Assembly: GCA_017542915.1 (NCBI GenBank) | Contig: JAFXWI010000034.1 | Span: 1 to 9,439 of the forward strand | Source of the DNA: Paludibacteraceae bacterium | GTDB taxonomy: Bacteria; Bacteroidota; Bacteroidia; Bacteroidales; Paludibacteraceae | Length of the DNA stretch: 9,439 bases | Direction: 5' to 3' | In this document: positions 1-5,426 of the stretch, piece by piece | Numbering within the stretch: position 1 is the stretch's first letter | Layout of the letters: every line of letters starts with the position of its first letter | Made by a program: the position numbers and the translations under genes | Notes under the pieces: model-generated | Databases searched by the model: none | Seen by the model: the letters and a program-made list of their open reading frames with translations, nothing else | Told to the model about the DNA's origin: nothing

Positions 1-28
1 CAAATGACAAATGACAAATGACAAATGT
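1..28. repeat. Heptamer tandem repeat, CAAATGA type
   Basis: Four consecutive 7-bp units: CAAATGA three times, then CAAATGT. The window begins inside or at the edge of this array, so its full length is unknown. The core word CAAATG recurs in the array inside rsgA (6173-6200) and in the korA/korB junction (7481-7515). It is one member of the window-wide family of heptamer arrays. Confidence 0.9.
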
Positions 29-223
29 AAAATACTAATCCTCTGTACTCTGTATTCTGTACTCTGTACTCCTCTTTGGGCACAAACCTCCATGATCTCG
101 ATTTCGGTGTCCGTGCCTATTACGCCTTTTCTTCCTCTTCCGCCCGTCGTTCTCCTGCCCGTGACACCCGCCTCCACCACAACCGCTACCGCTGGTGGTA
201 AACAAAACAACACGCCCACATGA
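11..223 (+). CDS. Doubtful small ORF, possible secreted peptide (70 aa)
   Basis: An ATG inside the CAAATGA array opens a 70-codon frame. Residues 1-25 look like a signal peptide: a Lys-containing start, a hydrophobic stretch (ILILCTLYSVLCT) and a possible cleavage site after PLWAQ. The hydrophobic stretch is written almost entirely by the CTCTGTA array at 41-68. The remainder is rich in Pro, Thr, Val and Ser and matches no family I know. The +1 frame is also open from 31 to a TAA at 199-201 and gives an equally protein-like tail (LHDLDFGVRAYYAF, then Arg- and His-rich, ending RYRWW), but it has no ATG. This could be a young gene, a frameshifted remnant, or non-coding repeat-rich spacer. I see no promoter for it. 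Confidence 0.22.
   Translation: MTNDKCKILILCTLYSVLCTPLWAQTSMISISVSVPITPFLPLPPVVLLPVTPASTTTATAGGKQNNTPT
41..68. repeat. Heptamer tandem repeat, CTCTGTA type
   Basis: Four consecutive units, CTCTGTA, CTCTGTA, TTCTGTA and CTCTGTA, followed by the diverging CTCCTCT. The unit has no stop codon in any of the three + strand frames, so it can be read through as a Leu/Cys/Thr/Tyr/Val-rich, hydrophobic peptide. Confidence 0.9.
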
Positions 224-268
224 CCCGGAGCAAGCCCTCTAATCCACCCTTTTTCCCATAAAAATGCA

Positions 269-307
269 GATTTGTACGATTTGAGAGTCGATTTGTACGA
301 TTTGAGA
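269..307. repeat. Direct repeat, 18 bp matching with 21-bp period
   Basis: GATTTGTACGATTTGAGA occurs at 269-286 and again, perfectly, at 290-307. The 21-bp period is three times seven, in line with the heptamer arrays elsewhere, and is also two DNA helical turns. The second copy ends 22 bp before the -7 box at 330-337. It could therefore be a regulator site on one face of the helix, or simply another spacer repeat. The rest of 224-374 holds no gene that I can support. Confidence 0.75.
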
Positions 308-329
308 ATGAAGTTTCAAAAAAAAGCAG

Positions 330-337
330 TACTTTTG
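330..337 (+). promoter_or_regulatory. Bacteroidota -7 box for the lipoprotein operon
   Basis: TACTTTTG matches TAnnTTTG exactly and lies 37 bp before the ATG of the first lipoprotein. No good -33 TTTG is found 19-21 nt upstream; the nearest TTTG (301-304) is 25 nt away. The box and downstream bases share TTTTGCACGCA with the tpiA promoter. The inferred 5' UTR is A-rich and lacks a Shine-Dalgarno site, as is usual in the phylum. Confidence 0.65.
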
Positions 338-374
338 CACGCAGTTTTGAAAAACTAACCAAAAACAAAACATT

Positions 375-1508
375 ATGAGAAAAATTTTATTCTTCGCCTT
401 TGTGCTGGTAACCGGTGTATTGGCATTCACTAGTTGTAAAAAGGACAAAAACGGAGCCGATGATCCCTCCACCTCATCTAACCCCCTCTGCGGAACTTGG
501 CGTTACAAGAGTGATCCCGCACCAGACTCAGGATGGTATTGTGTTTACACGTTTGAGTTCAAAGCCGATGGTACGTTCTCTTTCCTTGATCAGGCATTTG
601 CTCCCGGAGCAAAAGATCAATACGATGGGTTTATCACGAAAGGCAGTTATAAGATTGAAGGTGATATAATCTCGCTCCATAAAGAGAAAAAAGGTGAAAT
701 ACACATCGATGGAGAAAAGTACTATCCGGAATACCAACCGGAAGACGAGATGATGAAATATAGCCTTGCAAATAACAAACTCCACCTCACTCGCGAGTAC
801 GGAACCGATTACGCTTGGAAAGAAACGTACACCAAGGTCTCCGGAGATGAACCGGAAGAATTTGACCCCGCCGAGCTTTTCGGTACCATGTGGCGCACGG
901 ATAGTGTATTTAACAACGGAGAGAAAGCCCCCGCTCCGCACTTCATCGTGGATGTTATTGCTATGAACAAAGCGATTGTCAATGGTGACACCATTTCTTA
1001 CCGCATCGAGAACGAAAAACTCATCTGCGACAAAGGGACCTTCGAATTACTGGAATATAAAGGAGAGACCGCTATACTCAAAGATGGTAGTTTGAAGATA
1101 TACGTCTCCAAACTACCCGCATGGGATTATGATGCCATGATTATGGAGCCCAAGACCGCTGATTTTGTAGGTACTTGGAAGTTAGCGTACTACACGATGA
1201 ATGCAGTTACATTCGAAGGATCATGGAATACTATGGGCACGAACCGGGGCGTAGAGACTTGGGAACTCCGAGCAGACGGAACAGCCACGTATCATAACAC
1301 TTTCTCCGGCGAGACCCAAGACGGTAGTTGGAGTTACGAGTTCGGCATGTTGATGGTTAAAAACCCTGCACAAAGCCACCTTCGTGACGAGTACGACCGT
1401 ATTACTGTACAACCCCTCACCCACAATTGGATGGGCTTCGTCCGTGGTGAGGACACAGGTGGTAGCAATGTTACCTATTATCAATGGTATTTCGCACGCG
1501 TGAAATAA
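375..1508 (+). CDS. Lipoprotein with three lipocalin-like repeats (377 aa)
   Basis: A secreted lipoprotein, probably anchored in an outer-membrane leaflet; substrate and role are unknown. Residues 1-20 form a type II signal peptide (MRK, then a hydrophobic core ending AFTS), with lipidated Cys21 followed by KKDKNGADD. The mature part appears to hold three related beta-rich units, each opened by a G-T-(M)-W motif: GTW at 40-42, GTMW at 170-173 and GTW at 266-268. Units 1 and 3 have the pattern F/W-x(2-3)-ADGT and then a G-S-W/Y-x-Y/I strand, as in the lipocalin-like domains common in Bacteroidota lipoproteins; unit 2 is shorter and weaker. It is the first gene of a three-lipoprotein run behind the promoter at 330. 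Its leader is nearly identical in DNA to those of the two following genes, while the mature part differs. The lipoprotein call is firm; the fold is inferred by eye. Confidence 0.88.
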   Translation: MRKILFFAFVLVTGVLAFTSCKKDKNGADDPSTSSNPLCGTWRYKSDPAPDSGWYCVYTFEFKADGTFSFLDQAFAPGAKDQYDGFITKGSYKIEGDIISLHKEKKGEIHIDGEKYYPEYQPEDEMMKYSLANNKLHLTREYGTDYAWKETYTKVSGDEPEEFDPAELFGTMWRTDSVFNNGEKAPAPHFIVDVIAMNKAIVNGDTISYRIENEKLICDKGTFELLEYKGETAILKDGSLKIYVSKLPAWDYDAMIMEPKTADFVGTWKLAYYTMNAVTFEGSWNTMGTNRGVETWELRADGTATYHNTFSGETQDGSWSYEFGMLMVKNPAQSHLRDEYDRITVQPLTHNWMGFVRGEDTGGSNVTYYQWYFARVK

Positions 1509-1541
1509 TGAACAATGAATAATGAATAATGAACAATGAAT
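1507..1541. repeat. Heptamer tandem repeat, AATGAAY type, between lipoproteins 1 and 2
   Basis: Five consecutive units: AATGAAC, AATGAAT, AATGAAT, AATGAAC and AATGAAT. The array starts within the stop codon of the first lipoprotein and ends 3 bp before the ATG chosen for the second, so it fills the whole spacer and supplies the A/T-rich translation-initiation region. The same word type occurs inside korA (8695-8722). Confidence 0.93.
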
Positions 1542-1544
1542 ATT

Positions 1545-2012
1545 ATGAAAAAGATTCTATTCTTCGCCTTTGTGCTGGTAGCCGGAGTATTGGCATTCAC
1601 AAGTTGTAAAAAGGACAAAAACGCACCGGAAGATAAGGATGCCGTTGTTTACAATGCTGTCGGTGAACTCCGCGGTGTGATGTTTGATGTGAACAACCCC
1701 CAACAAAAAGCCGTTGTGACCCTGCACTCCAAGACCAATACCATCGATGTGAAGTTTGTGCAGGTAAGTATCTCAGATGGTGAGACACCGAAGGATATTT
1801 ATATCTACGGTATGCCGGTTAGCTCGGAGGAAGGACATTTTGCGCACATTAAACTCGTGTTGGCGGACGGCTCAGTCTACACGAATTTCCCGAAATCGTA
1901 CGCTTATGCAGCGATGAATGCGGCGCACACGACGTTCAACATGCATTTTGGCAACGATATAGAGAGCGACACGCAGGTTTATCTCGTCTATGATGCCATG
2001 CTCAGCAAATAA
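1545..2012 (+). CDS. Small lipoprotein, beta-rich mature domain (155 aa)
   Basis: A predicted lipoprotein of unknown function. The start at 1545 (MKKILFF) is preferred over the in-frame ATG at 1536 because it aligns with both neighbouring paralogues and because 1536 lies inside the heptamer array. Signal peptide 1-20, Cys21, then KKDKNAPEDKD. The mature part (about 125 aa) alternates hydrophobic and polar residues and looks like a small beta-barrel or sandwich. It has a patch that aligns with the third lipoprotein: a hydrophobic strand, V-x-x-S-x-D/K, then P-x-(D/N)-(I/L)-Y-(I/M)-Y-(G/N) and an E-rich turn. The two are therefore probably ancient tandem duplicates. Leader DNA matches gene 1 at 72 of the first 78 bases, far above anything in the mature parts. 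It is probably co-transcribed with both neighbours. Confidence 0.85.
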   Translation: MKKILFFAFVLVAGVLAFTSCKKDKNAPEDKDAVVYNAVGELRGVMFDVNNPQQKAVVTLHSKTNTIDVKFVQVSISDGETPKDIYIYGMPVSSEEGHFAHIKLVLADGSVYTNFPKSYAYAAMNAAHTTFNMHFGNDIESDTQVYLVYDAMLSK

Positions 2013-2029
2013 TTCAAAATACAAAAGAC

Positions 2030-2485
2030 ATGAGAAAAATCTTATTCTTCGCCTTTGCGCTGGTAGTCGGCGTATTGGCATGCACGTCTTGCAAGAAAGA
2101 CAAGAACGGAGCAGAAGAGCCTGCATTGAAAGGCACCATTTATCACTATCATGGGACATCGTCCATGGATGAGTTCTCTTACGAGCACGATCTCTATCTT
2201 GGTTTGGAGGACAACGGCAACATGACCATGAAGTGGGAGGGTGTTAAGGCCTCAAAAGATGCAGAGCCTGTGAACTTGTATATGTATAATGGTCAATGGG
2301 AATCAGATGGCGGTACCGGTTTCCATTTCCACTTCGATGGTAAACCTCAACTGCCAAACGGCAAGCCATTTGACCAATGGGATTCATTCGATGTAGATGG
2401 TTGGGGTGATGCCACCGAATGTAGTTTTGACTACCACGTCAATGGTGCCACTATGGCTATCTTCGACGGTCAAATAGTGAAATAA
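2030..2485 (+). CDS. Small lipoprotein, distant paralogue of the preceding one (151 aa)
   Basis: A predicted lipoprotein of unknown function, 17 nt after the previous stop. The signal peptide has the same pattern as in the two upstream genes (MRKILFFAFALVVGVLA), but here the end reads C-T-S-C: Cys18 and Cys21 are both present, where the other two have Phe at 18. Cys21, followed by KKDKNGAEEP, is the position shared by all three. The mature part is acidic and rich in aromatics, Gly and His (FHFHFDG, WDSFDVDGWGD). It shares a weak strand pattern with the second lipoprotein (NLYMYNG against DIYIYGM). It is the last gene of the cluster and is followed by a structured 3' region and terminator. A ligand-binding or surface role would be a guess. 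Confidence 0.85.
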   Translation: MRKILFFAFALVVGVLACTSCKKDKNGAEEPALKGTIYHYHGTSSMDEFSYEHDLYLGLEDNGNMTMKWEGVKASKDAEPVNLYMYNGQWESDGGTGFHFHFDGKPQLPNGKPFDQWDSFDVDGWGDATECSFDYHVNGATMAIFDGQIVK

Positions 2486-2489
2486 CTGA

Positions 2490-2554
2490 AAAAAGGAGAT
2501 ACCAGTAATAAATTTACTGAATGCATTACATGAAAAAAAACCAATCTCCTTTTT
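2490..2554 (+). other. Nested inverted repeats in the 3' region of the lipoprotein operon
   Basis: An 11-bp perfect inverted repeat joins AAAAAGGAGAT (2490-2500) to ATCTCCTTTTT (2544-2554). Inside it a 6-bp hairpin forms between CAGTAA (2503-2508) and TTACTG (2514-2519). The stems start 5 nt after the last lipoprotein stop and precede the intrinsic terminator. They could protect the mRNA 3' end or strengthen termination. No gene is seen in 2486-2677. Confidence 0.6.
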
Positions 2555-2557
2555 CCG

Positions 2558-2588
2558 CTGCACTCCTTCGGGGGTGCAGTTTTTTTTT
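2558..2588 (+). terminator. Intrinsic terminator with UUCG tetraloop
   Basis: The stem CTGCACTCC / GGGGTGCAG (2558-2566 with 2571-2579, one G-U pair) closes the very stable loop C(UUCG)G and is followed by nine T residues (2580-2588). An A run at 2533-2540 on the other side could extend the stem with the T run. It ends lipoprotein transcription just before the tpiA promoter. Confidence 0.93.
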
Positions 2589-2608
2589 AGGAAAAAATAG
2601 CGATAACT

Positions 2609-2640
2609 ATTGCGTATGTCATTTTTTTTTAGTAATTTTG
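2609..2640 (+). promoter_or_regulatory. Bacteroidota promoter of the tpiA operon
   Basis: The -7 box TAATTTTG (2633-2640) matches TAnnTTTG exactly. A -33-like ATTG (2609-2612) lies 20 nt upstream, the usual spacing. A T run separates the two. The inferred 5' UTR is about 30 nt and A-rich. No further clear TAnnTTTG was found in the spacers within the next five genes, which suggests one main transcript from tpiA to rsgA. Confidence 0.78.
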
Positions 2641-2677
2641 CACGCAAAATTGTAATAACTAAAAACACATACAGATT

Positions 2678-3427
2678 ATGAGAACAAAAATGGTTGCAGG
2701 TAACTGGAAAATGAACAAGAACCTGCAGGAAGGTGTAGCGTTGGCTACCGAGTTGAAAGAAGCAGTAAAGAACCCGAAATGCGCCGTTGTGATCGGTACG
2801 CCGTTCATCCACTTGGCTACCGTGGCTGAGTTGCTCAAGGGTTCGGCTATCAAAGTAGCAGCTGAGAACTGCGCAGACCACGAGAAGGGTGCATACACCG
2901 GTGAGGTGTCCGCTGAGATGGTGAAATCCACCGGCGCTGAGTACGTCATCCTCGGTCACTCGGAGCGTCGTCAGTACTACGCTGAGAGCTATGAGATGCT
3001 GGCAGAGAAAGTGCGTCTGGCTTTGGCTAACGGTCTGAAGGTCATCTTCTGCATCGGTGAGGTCAAAGAGGAGCGTGAGGCAGGCAAGCAGAACGAGGTA
3101 GTAAAAGCACAGCTCGAAGGATCTGTCTTCGGTCTGAGCGCAGAGGAGTGGAAGAACATCACCCTCGCTTACGAACCCGTTTGGGCTATCGGTACCGGTC
3201 TGACCGCTACTCCTGCACAAGCAGAGGAGATCCACGCTTATATCCGCTCCCTCGTAGCAGAGAAATACGGCAAAGAGGCAGCAGAGGACACCACGATCCT
3301 TTACGGCGGAAGCTGCAACGAGAAGAACGCAGCAGAGCTCTTCGCTTGCCCGGATATCGATGGTGGTCTGATCGGTGGCGCTGCCCTCGTAGCAGAGAAG
3401 TTCTTGGCGATTATCGCAGCTCGCTAA
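2678..3427 (+). CDS. tpiA: Triosephosphate isomerase (249 aa)
   Basis: Cytosolic glycolytic and gluconeogenic enzyme interconverting dihydroxyacetone phosphate and glyceraldehyde 3-phosphate. All expected parts of the TIM barrel are visible. The N-terminal GNWKMN holds Asn9 and Lys11. The catalytic His94 is in ILGHSERR, and the catalytic base Glu166 is in [11 protein letters not shown], with the flexible lid loop 6 that follows. The phosphate-binding loops are YGGSC near the end and [10 protein letters not shown]. Length is typical (about 250 aa). The start is fixed by the motif position and by the promoter 38 bp upstream. It is the first gene of the five-gene operon, and the next gene starts one base after its stop. 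No heptamer insertion is present in it. Confidence 0.98.
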   Translation: MRTKMVAGNWKMNKNLQEGVALATELKEAVKNPKCAVVIGTPFIHLATVAELLKGSAIKVAAENCADHEKGAYTGEVSAEMVKSTGAEYVILGHSERRQYYAESYEMLAEKVRLALANGLKVIFCIGEVKEEREAGKQNEVVKAQLEGSVFGLSAEEWKNITLAYEPVWAIGTGLTATPAQAEEIHAYIRSLVAEKYGKEAAEDTTILYGGSCNEKNAAELFACPDIDGGLIGGAALVAEKFLAIIAAR

Positions 3428-3428
3428 T

Positions 3429-3953
3429 ATGGCACTTGTTAAGACCATAAACAGAAACGGAGAGATTCTTACTCCGCGCATCGCGGACGACGTGTTCATG
3501 GCGGAAAACGCTACCGTCGTCGGCGATGTGACGGTGGGAGAAGGATCGAGTCTGTGGTTCAACTCCGTCCTCCGCGGCGATGTCAACACCATCGTCATCG
3601 GCAAACACTGTAATATCCAAGACGGCGCAGTACTCCACACGCTCTATCAGAAATCGACCATCAAACTGGGCGATTACGTCTCCGTCGGACATAACGTCAC
3701 TATCCACGGCGCCGACGTAGATGACTACGCGCTCATAGGCATGGGAGCTACCCTACTCGATGACGCCCATGTGGGCGAAGGAGCGATTGTCGCTGCCAAC
3801 GCGCTTGTCCTCAAAGGCACGCAGATCGGTCCGCACGAGATTTGGGGAGGTGTTCCGGCGAAGTTCATCAAGAAAGCCGATCCCGCCCAAACCGAAGAAA
3901 TAAACAAGAAGATTGCCAACAATTACGCAATGTATGCCTCTTGGTATAAATAG
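3429..3953 (+). CDS. Gamma-carbonic-anhydrase-like hexapeptide-repeat protein (174 aa)
   Basis: A left-handed beta-helix protein of the gamma-carbonic anhydrase/YrdA/PaaY group, expected to be a trimer with metal sites between subunits. Isoleucine/valine-led hexapeptide repeats run from about residue 28 to 140, followed by a C-terminal helix. The three metal-binding histidines are present: His70 (VLH), His88 (VGH) and His93 (IHG). So are the family's Arg49-Gly-Asp51 and Gln64-Asp65 pairs. Many close relatives lack measurable carbonic anhydrase activity, so CO2 hydration is possible but not shown. Its start lies one base after the tpiA stop with no visible ribosome-binding site, so the two are probably translationally coupled. 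The call to the family is firm; the reaction is not. Confidence 0.92.
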   Translation: MALVKTINRNGEILTPRIADDVFMAENATVVGDVTVGEGSSLWFNSVLRGDVNTIVIGKHCNIQDGAVLHTLYQKSTIKLGDYVSVGHNVTIHGADVDDYALIGMGATLLDDAHVGEGAIVAANALVLKGTQIGPHEIWGGVPAKFIKKADPAQTEEINKKIANNYAMYASWYK

Positions 3954-4011
3954 ACCGCTTCGCTAAAAGAGTAAAGACCGCAGCGAAGCTGCTAAAAGAC
4001 AAAAGACTAAA
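3953..4011. repeat. Imperfect direct repeat and AAAAGAC units upstream of pyrH
   Basis: The whole spacer before pyrH consists of two imperfect copies of a GACCGC...GCTAAAAGA word (3953-3975 and 3976-4004), followed by AAAAGAC (3994-4000), AAAAGAC (4001-4007) and TAAAATG, which merges into the pyrH start codon. The second copy contains CAGCGAAGCT, also found in the repeat inside rsgA (5945-5980). Confidence 0.7.
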
Positions 4012-4716
4012 ATGTTTAAACGAATTCTTCTCAAATTATCCGGTGAGAGCCTTGCAGGAGAAAGCAAGCAAGGTATTAACACCGAGCGTCTGGCTCAATA
4101 TGCCGAGCAGATCCAGAAGATCGCTCAGAAAGGCGTGCAGATAGGTATCGTCATCGGCGGAGGAAATATCTTCCGCGGTTTGTCGGGCGCACAGAAAGGT
4201 TTTGACCGCGTCAAAGGCGACCAGATGGGCATGTTAGCTACCATCATCAATGCTTTGGCGTTGGCTTCGGCATTGGAGTCCATCGGTCAACCGGTTCGTG
4301 TACTGACCTCTATCCGCATGGAGCCGATCGGTGATTTCTACAGCCCTGCGAAAGCACAAAGGCTCTTGGAGAAAGGCAATGTAGTGATCCTCGCCGGAGG
4401 AACAGGTGCTCCATACTTCACGACCGACACGGGTTCGTCACTCCGCGCACTGGAGATCAAAGCCGATATTATGTTCAAAGGTACGCGTGTGGACGGTATC
4501 TACACCGCCGATCCGGAGAAAGACCCGACTGCCACGAAATTCACCGAGATCACCTATGACGAAGTCATCAGCCGCGGTCTCAAGGTCATGGATCTCACCG
4601 CTACCGCGATGGCGAAAGAGAACGGACTGCCCATCTATGTCTTTAACATGGATCAGTACGGCAACCTCGAAAAAGTCATCAACGGCGAGGCTATTGGCAC
4701 ATTAGTAAAACCCTAA
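4012..4716 (+). CDS. pyrH: UMP kinase (234 aa)
   Basis: Cytosolic bacterial UMP kinase of the amino-acid-kinase fold, converting UMP and ATP to UDP and ADP in pyrimidine nucleotide synthesis. In order: the N-terminal KLSGESL phosphate loop (Lys8 to Leu14), the glycine-rich IGGGNIFRG (48-56), the uridylate-pocket GDQMG (69-73), GGTGAPYFTTDT (129-140), and the KGTRVDGIYTADP nucleotide loop followed by LKVMDLTA. Length is normal for the family (about 235-240 aa). The position after GGTG is Ala133, where Asn is common in proteobacterial enzymes. The pairing with frr immediately downstream is widely conserved in bacteria. No promoter is seen in front of it, so it is probably read from the tpiA promoter. 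Confidence 0.97.
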   Translation: MFKRILLKLSGESLAGESKQGINTERLAQYAEQIQKIAQKGVQIGIVIGGGNIFRGLSGAQKGFDRVKGDQMGMLATIINALALASALESIGQPVRVLTSIRMEPIGDFYSPAKAQRLLEKGNVVILAGGTGAPYFTTDTGSSLRALEIKADIMFKGTRVDGIYTADPEKDPTATKFTEITYDEVISRGLKVMDLTATAMAKENGLPIYVFNMDQYGNLEKVINGEAIGTLVKP

Positions 4717-4721
4717 TTAAA

Positions 4722-4859
4722 TTGACGATTTGACGATTGACGAGGTACGATTGATTGACGATTGAAAGAAATGGACGATTGTCTGTCTCGTAAATCGTAA
4801 ATAATAATAACTCGTCAATAAATCGGAAAAGTGTTCATCGTAAATCCGTAAATCGTAAA
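4722..4859. repeat. Two opposed heptamer arrays in the pyrH-frr spacer
   Basis: The left half holds TTGACGA units at 4722-4728, 4730-4736, 4737-4743 and 4755-4761, with the variant GGTACGA at 4744-4750. The right half holds TCGTAAA units at 4788-4794, 4795-4801, 4838-4844 and 4853-4859, with an 8-bp variant at 4845-4852. The halves are largely complementary; one 9-bp pair is perfect, ATTGACGAG (4736-4744) with CTCGTCAAT (4811-4819). The transcript could therefore fold just upstream of the frr start codon. No ORF is credible here. Confidence 0.82.
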
Positions 4860-4862
4860 TAT

Positions 4863-5426
4863 ATGAACGACGAATTAGAATTATTTGAGTCTGCAGCCGA
4901 AGAGCAAATGCAGAACGCAGTCGCTCACTTGGACGACACCCTTCAGCACATCCGTGCAGGTAAAGCAAACCCGCGTATTCTCGATCCGATCAAGATTGAC
5001 TACTACGGAGCTATGTCTCCTTTAGCCAACTGCGCTACGATCACTACGCCGGACGCACGTACTATCGCTATCACCCCGTGGGAGAAGAAACTCATCGGTG
5101 AGATCGAGCGTGCGATCATCAACTCGAACATCGGACTTGCTCCGTCTAACAACGGCGAGACGATCCGTCTGATCCTTCCGCCGCTGACCGAGGAACGCCG
5201 TCGCGAACTCTGCAAACAATGTAAAGCAGAAGCAGAGAACGCAAAGATGTCTATCCGCAACGCACGTCGCGATGCCATCGAGGAGTTCAAGAAACTCGTC
5301 AAGAACGGTCTGAGCGAAGACATCGAGAAAGATGCCGAAGAGGATATGCAAAAGACCCACGACAAATACGTGGCTAAAGTCGATGCCCTCTACGCCGCTA
5401 AGGAAAAAGAGATCATGACGGTATAG
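4863..5426 (+). CDS. frr: Ribosome recycling factor (187 aa)
   Basis: Works with EF-G to split post-termination ribosomes. The two-domain architecture is visible: a helical N-terminal segment with the RAGKANP motif (31-37), then the beta domain (Tyr-Tyr-Gly to about residue 105), and the long C-terminal helices. RNARRDA starts at Arg132, the same number as the essential arginine of the E. coli factor. Length matches the usual 185-187 aa. The ATG follows the TCGTAAA array directly, leaving no Shine-Dalgarno site. The stop codon TAG shares its final G with the GTG start of rsgA, which implies translational coupling. Confidence 0.97.
   Translation: MNDELELFESAAEEQMQNAVAHLDDTLQHIRAGKANPRILDPIKIDYYGAMSPLANCATITTPDARTIAITPWEKKLIGEIERAIINSNIGLAPSNNGETIRLILPPLTEERRRELCKQCKAEAENAKMSIRNARRDAIEEFKKLVKNGLSEDIEKDAEEDMQKTHDKYVAKVDALYAAKEKEIMTV

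Noticed and set aside
1..28. CRISPR-like direct repeats
   Set aside because: The repeats here and elsewhere are contiguous short tandem units without regular unique spacers, and no cas gene is present.
528..941. 137-codon minus-strand open frame within the first lipoprotein
   Set aside because: It overlaps a gene with a clear signal peptide and repeated domains. It has no promoter or family resemblance.
2678..3427. Heptamer insertion in tpiA, the gamma-carbonic-anhydrase-like gene, pyrH or frr
   Set aside because: I looked for one in each; lengths are normal for the families I can judge and no period-7 array is visible inside these genes.
2384..3640. 418-codon minus-strand open frame across the terminator, tpiA and the gamma-carbonic-anhydrase-like gene
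   Set aside because: It is antisense to two clearly recognised genes and a strong terminator. Its translation is low-complexity with no family motif, and it is a by-product of codon use on the + strand.
4746..4753. Possible internal promoter TACGATTG in the pyrH-frr spacer
   Set aside because: It has one mismatch to TAnnTTTG, no TTTG at the right distance, and is part of the heptamer array, so it is probably chance.
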